9,208 bases of DNA, from NCBI GenBank assembly GCA_003724275.1, contig RHFA01000074.1, forward strand, positions 1 through 9,208, written 5' to 3'. Each line of letters starts with the position of its first letter. Positions within the stretch are counted from its first letter, which is position 1. Both the position numbers and the translations under genes were made by a program. Below the pieces are notes generated by a model, which was not told the DNA's origin, searched no databases, and worked only from the letters and a program-made list of their open reading frames with translations. The DNA comes from Thaumarchaeota archaeon S13 (lineage in GTDB: Archaea > Thermoproteota > Nitrososphaeria > Nitrososphaerales > Nitrosopumilaceae). Shown one piece after another: positions 1 through 6,163 of the stretch.

Positions 1-146
1 AGAGGGCTCCTGCCCCCCGACCCCGGCGCAGTGTCAAGACAGACGATCAGCCTTGTGAACAAACGCTGCGTGATCGCCCCAATGAGGGGCAACGCCCCGC
101 CCCGCAGCGCCGACGGCCACGCAGGCGATCATGATCGCAGGCTTTG

Positions 147-260
147 GCGCGGGGCTCCGGCGCTAGATGCCTGACTGGACTCTTTGCATGGACGCGCCGG
201 AAAGCGCGGGGCTCCGGCGCTAGATGCCTGACTGGACTCTTTGCATGGACGCGCCGGAAA
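147..260. repeat. Perfect 57-bp tandem duplication
   Basis: Two identical 57-base units lie head to tail at 147-203 and 204-260. Each begins gcgcggggctccggcgctag and ends gacgcgccggaaa. The first eight bases of a third unit (gcgcgggg) follow at 261-268. The period is 19 codons, so one forward frame reads through both copies, but that frame shows no protein family. Perfect identity suggests a recent duplication by slippage or unequal recombination. Two units are too few, and directly adjacent without spacers, so this is not a CRISPR array. Confidence 0.95.
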
Positions 261-839
261 GCGCGGGGGACAGGGGGGCACCACGTCTTGGGCTGCCTGG
301 CCGGCGACGCCGGCGCGATCGCAAGGGCGGCTAGCCGCCTTTACTGCACAAAGCGCGCGATGGCGAGAGCTGGGCCCGGACTCGCGGGAAGTTCACGCTA
401 GCCGGATTATGGCGGGGCACTCTCCAATAAAAGCGCAGACAGGACGAAAAAAGCTGGCCACCACTAACGCCGCCATTGACACCACGCACAAGACGCAGCG
501 CCGTCTGGACTCACAACCGTCAACGGGCCGGCTCACAGGCACGAAAGGGACGTGGGCATGCGCTGCGCGCCGATGTTTGTGCTGGGGCGCCATGAGCTCC
601 TTTTGCGCCCCCGCGGGCCTAATGCCCGGGGGCGCGTGGTGTCTGACATGATGGGGCGCGGCGCGGGGGCAAGGGCAGACCGCATTTTTTCAGACCATGC
701 GCCCAAACAGCCCAATCCCCCACACACGGCCACGCCATGTTGTGGGCACGGAACGCGCTCGCCTGGCGTCTAGCCCGCCCGCACAGCTGGCCGACATGGC
801 TGTAAACGCCCCACAGCGGCATCTGGAGGGCAGCGTGGG

Positions 840-942
840 GCCGGCTGGAGCGTTTGAAGAGCCTATGGATCGTGTGTGGAGAGGCGGCGAACGGCATGTC
901 TGGACGGCGTTTGACGTAGAGATGGGCGAGCCGCAAGCTTGA
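840..942 (+). pseudogene. Possible DDE transposase relic (IS6/IS240-like)
   Basis: The frame read at about 862-942 gives PMDRVWRGGERHVWTAFDVE followed by MGEPQA and a stop. The pattern (an acidic residue with hydrophobics, a short basic run, then a YVW-A-hydrophobic-D stretch and a TGE-like turn) resembles the first catalytic strand region of IS6/IS240-type DDE transposases, in which the segment reads roughly DETxVxxxGxxxYVWxAxDxxTGE. Only about 30 residues fit, the flanking frames do not continue the domain, and the expected DET is here MDR, so the match rests on pattern memory. If real, it is a dead fragment. Confidence 0.27.
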
Positions 943-1021
943 CAGCACCGCGCCCATATTGGGTTCCCCGCCCTGGCGCCAAAGCAGCAAAATTGCGCGA
1001 GCAGCGCCCTGCCAAAAGCAT

Positions 1022-1128
1022 TGGGGTCGGAGACGGCGGGGCCGCCAATTGGGCGACAGCCGCCGCTCCTGGGGTGGCACACTGGCCGGCCACCTTGGGG
1101 CGGCTCGGGAGGGGGCTCCCTAATAAGC
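1022..1128. repeat. Hairpin-containing repeat, copy 1
   Basis: This is the first of two copies of a roughly 107-bp element spaced exactly 135 bp apart. The most conserved part, 1052-1108, matches 1187-1243 nearly base for base. It can fold into a hairpin at 1062-1104: an outer 8-base arm (gccgctcc with ggggcggc), an inner 6-base arm (ggtggc with gccacc) and a 10-base loop. In this copy one outer pair is G-T, which would be G-U in RNA. The copy ends with taataa. No protein or known RNA family is recognised. Confidence 0.85.
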
Positions 1129-1156
1129 CAACCTCGCCCACCCGCGCCTGGCGCGG

Positions 1157-1263
1157 TTGGGTCGGGAACGGCGGGGTCGCCGTCTCGGCGACAGCCGCCG
1201 CCCCTGGGGTGGCACACTGGCCGGCCACCTTGGGGCGGCTCGGAGAGGCCCTGCCTAATAACC
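1157..1263. repeat. Hairpin-containing repeat, copy 2
   Basis: The second copy of the element lies 135 bp after the first and ends 25 bases before the TATA element of the TPR gene. Its hairpin at 1197-1239 has fully complementary arms: gccgcccc with ggggcggc outside, ggtggc with gccacc inside, separated by tgg and tt bulges. The palindrome tggccggcca lies at the loop side of the inner stem. It also ends with taataa. It could be a small RNA, a protein-binding site or the relic of a miniature mobile element; the sequence alone does not decide. Confidence 0.85.
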
Positions 1264-1287
1264 CCTGCCGCGCCCGCGGCCCAAAAG

Positions 1288-1295
1288 AGATAATA
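1288..1295 (+). promoter_or_regulatory. TATA element of the TPR gene
   Basis: The A/T-rich stretch agataata, preceded by the purine run aaaag, stands out in GC-rich surroundings and is centred about 27 bases before the ATG at 1319. That spacing fits an archaeal TATA box driving a leaderless or nearly leaderless transcript. There is no Shine-Dalgarno sequence before the ATG. Confidence 0.6.
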
Positions 1296-1318
1296 CCCCG
1301 CCCGCGCGCGCGCGCCGC

Positions 1319-2677
1319 ATGGAACAACACGCCAGCGCCGCGGCGGCAGCAGACTATGAGCGGGGCACCGAGATGGCCCGCGAGGGCCGCCACGAGGAGG
1401 CCGTCGAGCTCCTTGCGCGCGTGGCGGCCAACGACGCCTCCAACGCCGAGGCCCACCGCCTCTGCGGCGTCTCGCTCAACGAGCTGCGCCGCCACGAGGA
1501 GGCCATACGCCACTTTGAGGCCGCCCTCGAGGCCAGCCCCGACATGCCGTCGGCCATAAACGAAAAGGGCCACGCGCTCTCGCGCCTAAACCGCCACGAG
1601 GAGGCCATCGAGTGCTTTGAGCGCGCGATCGAGCTGGGCCTTGACACGCACGCGGTCCACGACAACCGCGGCTACTCGCTCTCAAAGCTGGGCCGCCACA
1701 GGGAGGCCCTCGGCTCCTTTGCGCTGGCCATAGAGCGCGACGGCACGCATGCGGGCACGTACAACCGCCGCGGCTACTCGCTCTCGGTCCTGGGCCGCCA
1801 GGAGGAGGCCATCGCGTCATTCGAGCGCGCAATCTCCATAGACGAGGCCCACGCCGGAGCGCACAGCAACCTGGGCCACGCGCTCTCGCGCCTCGGCCGC
1901 CACGAGGAGGCCATCACGTGCTTTGACCGCGCGATCGAGATAAGCCCGCGCCACTCGGGCACGTTCAACAACCGCGGCCACGCGCTCTCGATCCTGGGCC
2001 GCCACTCTGAGGCCATCGAGTCCTTTGACCGCGCGATCGCGCTGGGCTCCTCGCATGCGGGCACGCTCAACAACAAGGGCCACGCGCTATCAAAGGTGGG
2101 CCGCTACGAGGAGGCCCTCGAGTGCTACGAGGCCGCGCTCGAAAAGCGCCCGCGCCACTCGGGCATACTCAACAACCGCGGCTTTGCGCTCTCGCGCCTC
2201 GGCCGCCACGAGGAGGCCCTCGAGTGCTATGACGCGGCGATCGCCGTGGGGACGCCGCACCCCGGAACGCTCAACAACAAGGGCCGCTCGCTCTCGCGCC
2301 TGGACCGCCACGAGGAGGCCATCGCGTGCTATGACGCCGCGCTCGCCGCGGCCCCGGGCCACCACCAGGCGCAGGCCAACAAAGCCCACGCGCTCTCGCG
2401 CCTGGACCGCCACGAGGAGGCCGTCGCGTGCTATGACGCGGCCATCCAGTCCGGCCCGCGCGACGCCGGCTCGCACAACGGCCGCGCGCACTCGCTCCTC
2501 CGCCTCGGCCGGCCAGAGGAGGCCGTCGAGTCGTACAGGCGCACGCTCGAGGTCCGCCCAGACGACTATGTCGCGCACAACAACCTCGCACGCGCCCTCG
2601 CCGGCCTCGGCCGGTCCGAGGAGGCCGCGCACCACGCCGCGCGCGCCGCCGAGCTCGACCCCACGCGGGGGGCCTAG
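1319..2677 (+). CDS. Tetratricopeptide repeat (TPR) protein, 13 repeats
   Basis: The 452-residue product consists almost wholly of TPR units of 34 residues. I count 13 copies of the helix-B signature GRHEEAIECF and its variants, from about residue 20 to the C-terminus. Each unit also carries the NNRGHALSxLGR-type helix A. TPR arrays form right-handed superhelices that bind peptides or partner proteins. No catalytic domain, signal peptide or membrane segment is present, so it is probably a cytoplasmic scaffold. The ATG at 1319 sits 27 bases behind a TATA element. The DNA shows a matching 102-bp periodicity, and some neighbouring units (for example the two with RLDRHEEA and ACYDAA) are almost identical, which points to recent internal duplication or homogenisation. 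The partner is unknown. Confidence 0.93.
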   Translation: MEQHASAAAAADYERGTEMAREGRHEEAVELLARVAANDASNAEAHRLCGVSLNELRRHEEAIRHFEAALEASPDMPSAINEKGHALSRLNRHEEAIECFERAIELGLDTHAVHDNRGYSLSKLGRHREALGSFALAIERDGTHAGTYNRRGYSLSVLGRQEEAIASFERAISIDEAHAGAHSNLGHALSRLGRHEEAITCFDRAIEISPRHSGTFNNRGHALSILGRHSEAIESFDRAIALGSSHAGTLNNKGHALSKVGRYEEALECYEAALEKRPRHSGILNNRGFALSRLGRHEEALECYDAAIAVGTPHPGTLNNKGRSLSRLDRHEEAIACYDAALAAAPGHHQAQANKAHALSRLDRHEEAVACYDAAIQSGPRDAGSHNGRAHSLLRLGRPEEAVESYRRTLEVRPDDYVAHNNLARALAGLGRSEEAAHHAARAAELDPTRGA

Positions 2678-2705
2678 CCGCTTGCGCGCGCCGGCCGACC
2701 TCACG

Positions 2706-3332
2706 ATGCGCGTCTCGCCGTCGCTTGCGCCCTTTCCGGGCTCGCCGCCGGTCCATGTCATACCGTGGGCCTCGCACGGCCCTGACGGATATGCGCTCGA
2801 GCTCGTCGCGATGAGCACGCACACTGGCACGCACGTCGACGCGCCGCTCCACTTTGACCCCGGCGGCGCGAGCGTGGACGCGATACCGGCCTCGGCCCTC
2901 GTGGGCAGCGCGCGCGTCCTGCGCGCGCCAAAGAACCGCGGCGAGGACGTCACGGCCGCCGAGCTAGAGTCCCTCGAGGCCCTCTCCGGGAGGCTCGAGC
3001 GCGGCTCGCGCGTCCTAGTCGAGACGCGCTGGAGCTCGCGCGCCGCGCGCGCCGGCGCGCGCTACTATGACGGCAGCCCCGGCCTAGAGCCGGCCGCCGC
3101 GCGCCTCCTTGCGCGCCGCGGCGTGGCCATGGTCGGCATCGACTCGCCGAGCGTCGACCCCGGAGGCTCAGAGGCGTTTCTGGCCCACAGGGCGCTCGCG
3201 CGCGCGGGGATTGCCGCCGTGGAAAACCTGCGCAACCTGCGCGCGGTCCGCGGCGACGGGGCCACAGTCGCGGTCCTGCCGATCCCACTCGTCGGCGCCT
3301 CGGGCGCGCCGGCCCGCGCCGTGGCGCTCTAG
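2706..3332 (+). CDS. Cyclase family protein (kynurenine formamidase-like metal hydrolase)
   Basis: The 208-residue product has the family signature HTGTHVDAPLHF (residues 39-50). H39, H43 and D45 are expected metal ligands and H49 a catalytic histidine. Near the C-terminus SPSVDP is followed by H161 (AHRAL) and E173 (VENL), whose 12-residue spacing matches the remaining ligand pair known from bacterial kynurenine formamidase (KynB). The fold is therefore intact. The substrate is uncertain: members act on formylkynurenine, isatin or other amide and lactone substrates, and no tryptophan-degradation genes are visible here. The ATG at 2706 lies 28 bases after the TPR stop; a TTG at 2682 in the same frame would add eight residues. 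The short gap suggests co-transcription with the TPR gene. The stop overlaps that of the convergent amrS by four bases. Confidence 0.85.
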   Translation: MRVSPSLAPFPGSPPVHVIPWASHGPDGYALELVAMSTHTGTHVDAPLHFDPGGASVDAIPASALVGSARVLRAPKNRGEDVTAAELESLEALSGRLERGSRVLVETRWSSRAARAGARYYDGSPGLEPAAARLLARRGVAMVGIDSPSVDPGGSEAFLAHRALARAGIAAVENLRNLRAVRGDGATVAVLPIPLVGASGAPARAVAL

Positions 3333-4381
3333 GGCAGGACGCGCAGGGGCCGCCGCAGCGGCCCGCGCGGCGCGCCCACTATGGGGATTGCCTCGCCGCA
3401 CGCGCACGCGTTGCCCTCGCCGAGCCTCCACGCCGTGACGGCAAAGCCGTCCCTCTCTACGACGGCCTCGCCGCACGACGGGCAGTACGTGCACTCTAGC
3501 GCGTGGCCCGGCACGTTGCCGACGTACGCGTGGCGCAGGCCGACGCCGCGCGCGATCGCGTGGTGGGCCTCGAGCGTCTCCACTGGCGTGCGCGGCACGC
3601 CGAGCATCCTATAGTCGGGATGGAACGCCAAAAAGTGGACCGGCGTGTCGCGCCCGAGCCCGTCGTGCACAAACTCGCAGAGGCGCCTGCAGTGCTCGGG
3701 GCCGTCGCCAATCCCCGGCACGACGAGGTCGGTGATCTCGACATGGATGCGCGTCGTCTCCCTGATGCGCAGCAGCGTCTCGAATATGGGCGCGGGATCC
3801 GGCACGCCGATGTGCCTCCGCATGAACTGCGGGTCGGCGTTTCCCTTAAAGTCTACAGTAATGCAGTCAAGAAACTCTGCCATGACGCCGACGGCCTCGG
3901 GCGTGGCGTACCCGTTGGAGACGAAGACATTGTAGAGGCCGCGCCTGTGGGCCTCTAGGCCACAGTCGCGCGCAAACTCGACAAATATCGTCGGCTCGTT
4001 GTACGTGTAGGCGATGCCGTCGGCGCCGGCAGCAATTGCGGCGTCGACGACGTCGCGCGGGGACATCTCGGCGCCCTCGACGCGGCGCCTCTGGCTGATG
4101 TCGTGGTTTTGGCAGTACGAGCAGAGCCAGTTGCAGCCCGTGGTCGCTATCGAGTAGACGAGCGAGCCGGGCCGATAGTGGACCGCGGGCTTTTTCTCTA
4201 TGGGGTCGACGTGGCCTGCGATGACGCGGCCGTACACGCGGAGATCCAGCACGCCACCGTCGTTGCCGCGAACCCCGCACAGGCCGTCCTGCCCATCGGC
4301 GAGCTCGCAATAGCGCGCGCACGCGGTGCACCTGACGCGCCCCCCTTCGAGGCGCTCGTGAAGGGTCTCGCCGCGGGCCAT
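3329..4381 (-). CDS. amrS: AmmeMemoRadiSam system radical SAM enzyme
   Basis: The 350-residue product carries the radical SAM motif CNWLCSYC (C83, C87, C90, spacing Cx3Cx2C), which binds a 4Fe-4S cluster that cleaves S-adenosylmethionine. An N-terminal cysteine set (C18, C21, C25, C35) and a C-terminal CTYCPSC plus CACGE set suggest additional metal sites. The segments YTYNEPTIF, SNGYATPEA and HFLAFHPDYRM are typical of the AmrS group, long misannotated as pyruvate formate-lyase activating enzyme. It is normally associated with AMMECR1 and Memo proteins; its reaction is not established. Neither partner is in this window. The ATG at 4381 lies about 29 bases from a TATA element, so the transcript is leaderless. 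It converges with the cyclase gene. Confidence 0.93.
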   Translation of the reverse strand: MARGETLHERLEGGRVRCTACARYCELADGQDGLCGVRGNDGGVLDLRVYGRVIAGHVDPIEKKPAVHYRPGSLVYSIATTGCNWLCSYCQNHDISQRRRVEGAEMSPRDVVDAAIAAGADGIAYTYNEPTIFVEFARDCGLEAHRRGLYNVFVSNGYATPEAVGVMAEFLDCITVDFKGNADPQFMRRHIGVPDPAPIFETLLRIRETTRIHVEITDLVVPGIGDGPEHCRRLCEFVHDGLGRDTPVHFLAFHPDYRMLGVPRTPVETLEAHHAIARGVGLRHAYVGNVPGHALECTYCPSCGEAVVERDGFAVTAWRLGEGNACACGEAIPIVGAPRGPLRRPLRVLP

Positions 4382-4406
4382 CGCGCCGGCGCGCGCGGCG
4401 GCCTGC

Positions 4407-4413
4407 TATATTT
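4407..4413 (-). promoter_or_regulatory. TATA element of amrS
   Basis: On the reverse strand this reads AAATATA, flanked by GC-rich sequence, with its centre about 29 bases from the amrS start. Upstream of it lies the decayed IS630 transposase, so the promoter borders the mobile-element relic. Confidence 0.7.
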
Positions 4414-4449
4414 GGGTTGGCGCGCCCGCGCCGCGCGGCCTGCGCAACT

Positions 4450-4722
4450 GTTCCCTTGCCTGCACCCTTGGCGCAGGAGCGCACGGTCCCTGACCGCGCC
4501 GGCCCTGCGCTGCGTAGCCCTGTCCGCGACGGCGGCGATCCTGCCGAACTTGCGGCGCATGGCGCGGAGGCACGACACGGACGAGGCGGCGCCAAGGGCG
4601 CCGTCCGTGCGGAAGAACTGCCTCCTGCCGCCCGAGATCGCCCCGAGCGCCACAAACCCCCTGTGGCTCCCGGCGTGCGGGGCGCGGTTCCTCACGCCCA
4701 CGGGATTTTTTCGCCCGGCTCC
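4450..4722 (-). pseudogene. Decayed IS630-family transposase fragment
   Basis: Reverse-strand codons in this interval give a stretch with RGFVALGAIS, then GRRQFFRTDG, then LRAMRRKFGRIAAVADRATQ. This follows the central IS630 DDE domain pattern: a G-A-hydrophobic strand, an FR-D turn, a LRxxRRKFG helix, then a hydrophobic strand ending in the second catalytic aspartate (here the D of ADRATQRR, about 4522-4524). The first catalytic Asp and the usual start are missing upstream, and after about 4455 the sequence does not continue into the expected PxLNxVEE segment with the third acidic residue. Codons for those parts are not seen in other frames. It cannot make an active enzyme. Although the frame stays open from 4902 to 4198, only this middle part resembles the family. 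Confidence 0.65.
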
Positions 4723-4735
4723 CGGCAGGATCACC

Positions 4736-4742
4736 TTAATAT
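4736..4742 (+). promoter_or_regulatory. Possible TATA element of the three-gene cassette
   Basis: The stretch ttaatat, set in GC-rich DNA, is centred 30 bases before the ATG at 4769. This is the spacing seen at other leaderless genes in the window. It is the only TATA-like site suitably placed for the 4769-5780 gene group; no comparable site precedes the second or third gene. Confidence 0.45.
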
Positions 4743-4768
4743 CGCGGCTCCCCCACGCGCGGCACAGC

Positions 4769-4936
4769 ATGACTGCAAGGACGTTCAAGAACACGTTTGC
4801 GCCGGGCGTTGAGGGGGACTCTATTAGCGTAGAGGATGTCATAGCAGGCCTGCGCTTTGGCGCCATAAAGGAGGGTGGCGGGAGGGGCTGTAGAAACGTC
4901 ACGCCTGCAGGGATGCGCGTTTCTGGTAGACATTAA
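4769..4936 (+). CDS. Putative 55-aa protein, first gene of an unknown cassette
   Basis: The short frame starts MTARTFKNTF and contains EGDSISVEDVIAGLRFGAIK, a plausible amphipathic segment with balanced charges. It is not a member of any family I recognise. Support comes from position: a TATA-like element sits 30 bases upstream, and the TAA stop is separated from the ATG of the next gene by a single base, suggesting translational coupling. An alternative is that this frame and the extension of the next gene (which is open back to a GTG at 4875) were once one reading frame split by a frameshift, or that this is merely leader sequence. Length and composition alone would not justify calling it. 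Confidence 0.42.
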   Translation: MTARTFKNTFAPGVEGDSISVEDVIAGLRFGAIKEGGGRGCRNVTPAGMRVSGRH

Positions 4937-4937
4937 C

Positions 4938-5294
4938 ATGTACTCTAAAAAGACAAGGGATCTGTTCACGCTGTTTGGGTGGAAGCCGGGCAGGCTTGGG
5001 CCACACAGCAAAATCCTTGAGCGCCGTCTGCGCAACGCCGTCCGGAAGGGCCTGGTCGAGGTGTCCCCCGCCCGCACCACCAACAGCGAGCCACCCGCCT
5101 ATGGGCTCACAGACGGCGGAAAAGAGATGTATCGGGAGCTTCAGGAGACATTTGGGGAGGACATAGCGCTCATAAAGAAGCTCCTTGCAGAATTCAAGGA
5201 CGACCGCTCGGCGGATCGCCTTGCTGCCCACATTCACAACGCATATCCAGAGTACACAAAAAAGGCACTCGAACAAATAGGGGTCATGCGCTGA
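4938..5294 (+). CDS. Winged-helix-like protein of unknown role
   Basis: The 118-residue product from the ATG at 4938 shows a layout typical of winged helix-turn-helix proteins. A helix-rich start leads to a recognition-helix-like segment (SKILERRLRNAVRKGLVEV, about residues 26-44), then a wing ending in PAYGLTDGGKEMYRELQE, the common Y-x-LT-x-G-x-x-x-Y turn of MarR/PadR-type domains. An acidic-basic helical tail follows. DNA binding is therefore likely, and autoregulation of the cassette is possible but inferred. The frame is open upstream to a GTG at 4875, but the ATG gives a one-base junction to the preceding 55-aa frame. The next gene follows after six bases. Base composition is less GC-rich than the neighbours. 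Confidence 0.75.
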   Translation: MYSKKTRDLFTLFGWKPGRLGPHSKILERRLRNAVRKGLVEVSPARTTNSEPPAYGLTDGGKEMYRELQETFGEDIALIKKLLAEFKDDRSADRLAAHIHNAYPEYTKKALEQIGVMR

Positions 5295-5300
5295 TGGACC

Positions 5301-5780
5301 ATGGGCGCTCGTCGATTTTGCAGCAGGGCCGCCATAGCAGACCGCGCCAACGCGATATCGTTTGAAGATGCTTGGGCCGCCTACAGGGAATTTTCTGTGC
5401 CACAAGGCAAGTCGGGCTCGTATTCGCTTGAAACCGGCAAGTTTTACGATGGCGGCACCCTCAAGGATCGCAAAGATCTTGTGGAGCTGCATGGCGACGG
5501 CAGAACGCTCTACATAATTGCGCCATGGAGCAACCCAAAAAAAGAACTTGAAAGGGACGACGCGGAGGAAATGTGTGAGAGGATAGTAAGCATGGGCCAC
5601 GTCCCGTTTATCGGGATCTGGCATTATGTGGGGCGGCGGCACGAGGAGCCGTCATTCGCCATTGATCACGGAATAACAAGACCGGAGGTCTGGTCACTGC
5701 TTGAAAAATTTGGGCAAACGGCTGCATACTGCGTAAGATATGAGGGCGCAAAATACATAAAGAGAAGCCAACTGCGCTGA
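5301..5780 (+). CDS. Unrecognised 159-aa protein paired with winged-helix gene
   Basis: I do not recognise the family. Visible features are an N-terminal helical part, a glycine-containing middle (ETGKFYDGGTLKDRKDLVEL), a hydrophobic strand LYIIAPWSNP, an alpha-helical acidic-basic segment (ERDDAEEMCERIVSMGH), another strand VPFIGIWHYVGRR, and a lysine- and arginine-rich end (YIKRSQLR). A strand followed by a helix with 'AEEMCERIVSMGHVPF' is faintly like small Rossmann-type nucleotide-binding folds such as DUF4406, but no catalytic motif can be named. There is no signal peptide or membrane span. The ATG lies six bases after the stop of the winged-helix gene, so the two are very probably co-transcribed. 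A lower GC content than the surrounding genes hints at separate origin. Confidence 0.75.
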   Translation: MGARRFCSRAAIADRANAISFEDAWAAYREFSVPQGKSGSYSLETGKFYDGGTLKDRKDLVELHGDGRTLYIIAPWSNPKKELERDDAEEMCERIVSMGHVPFIGIWHYVGRRHEEPSFAIDHGITRPEVWSLLEKFGQTAAYCVRYEGAKYIKRSQLR

Positions 5781-6130
5781 CCGCCTGTGCCTCACCCCGC
5801 ACTCTGCCCCCGACGCCGCACATCCCAAGAGCATGCCCCCCGCCTGAGCGCAGCCCGGGCAAGCCCGTTGGGGGATACCGGCGGACCGCCCGCGGATGGC
5901 AAGACGGTGCCTTCAGAGATCATGAGCCTAGCGCCCAGGCCACACGCGAGAGCCACGATGATGCGCGAGGATATCCTCGAGCGGTCCGGCACGCCGTGCC
6001 ACATCGCCCCCGCGCGGCCTGCGCAGCATGCCGCCCCCCGGGCCCCGCCTCTAGGCCCAGATGTCTTGCCCGCTACGCCGGCACGGGGGAGAGGGCGGTC
6101 CTGCCACGCCCCTCCGCAGGCAGCCGCGCA
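5781..6130. other. Intergenic stretch without a recognised gene
   Basis: Open frames run through this interval on both strands, but none has a recognisable motif, a well-placed TATA element or a plausible composition. The sequence holds a perfect 14-base palindrome at 5966-5979 (cgaggatatcctcg) and a small hairpin at 5988-6000 (ggcac, gcc, gtgcc). The 16-base string ccgcgcggcctgcgca near 6010 recurs near 4431, downstream of the IS630 relic, which may mean part of this stretch is also derived from an old element. This is a weak observation. Confidence 0.45.
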
Positions 6131-6133
6131 CCG

Positions 6134-6140
6134 TTATATA
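6134..6140 (+). promoter_or_regulatory. TATA element of the small exported protein gene
   Basis: The sequence ttatata is centred about 27 bases before the ATG at 6164 and is flanked by GC-rich DNA. It is among the clearest TATA elements in the window and supports the short gene behind it. Confidence 0.75.
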
Positions 6141-6163
6141 CGCCCGCGCGCCCCACGCGCGCA

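Larger units (their letters stand above)
1..1318. other. Long gene-poor region upstream of the TPR gene
   Basis: No open frame here looks like a real protein: the available frames are rich in Arg, Ala, Gly and Pro as expected from random GC-rich DNA, lack recognisable motifs, and mostly lack a TATA element at leaderless distance. The region holds a perfect 57-bp tandem duplication, a 14-base palindrome at 125-138 (gcgatcatgatcgc), a short transposase-like stretch near 840-942, and a pair of hairpin-forming repeats at 1022-1263. I saw no tRNA T-loop signature. In such a compact genome a 1.3-kb gap is unusual and is most simply read as a graveyard of mobile or repetitive elements. Confidence 0.55.

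Noticed and set aside
3..140. Forward frame with IAPMRGNAPPRS resembling part of an IS5-type transposase
   Set aside because: Only a few residues fit and the pattern stops at once; too weak to call.
147..260. Two direct repeats that might suggest a CRISPR array
   Set aside because: The units abut without spacers, number only two, and are 57 bases long; no cas gene is present.
144..401. Open frame containing the 19-residue repeat GSGARCLTGLFAWTRRKAR
   Set aside because: The repetition comes from the DNA duplication; no TATA element is suitably placed and composition is that of random GC-rich sequence.
619..1080. Long reverse-strand frame through the gene-poor region
   Set aside because: No motif, no promoter-like site at its start, cysteine- and arginine-rich composition typical of non-coding GC-rich DNA.
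1021..1293. Forward frame with repeated QPPxLGWHTGRPPWGGS
   Set aside because: The peptide repeat merely reflects the hairpin repeat; substitutions keep the stem, not the protein, and no start context is seen.
4198..4902. A 234-codon reverse frame as an intact gene
   Set aside because: Only the middle resembles an IS630 transposase; the rest is low-information sequence and overlaps amrS, so it is treated as a relic.
5966..5979. Perfect palindrome cgaggatatcctcg as an operator
   Set aside because: It is isolated, without a nearby promoter or second copy, so a regulatory role cannot be supported.
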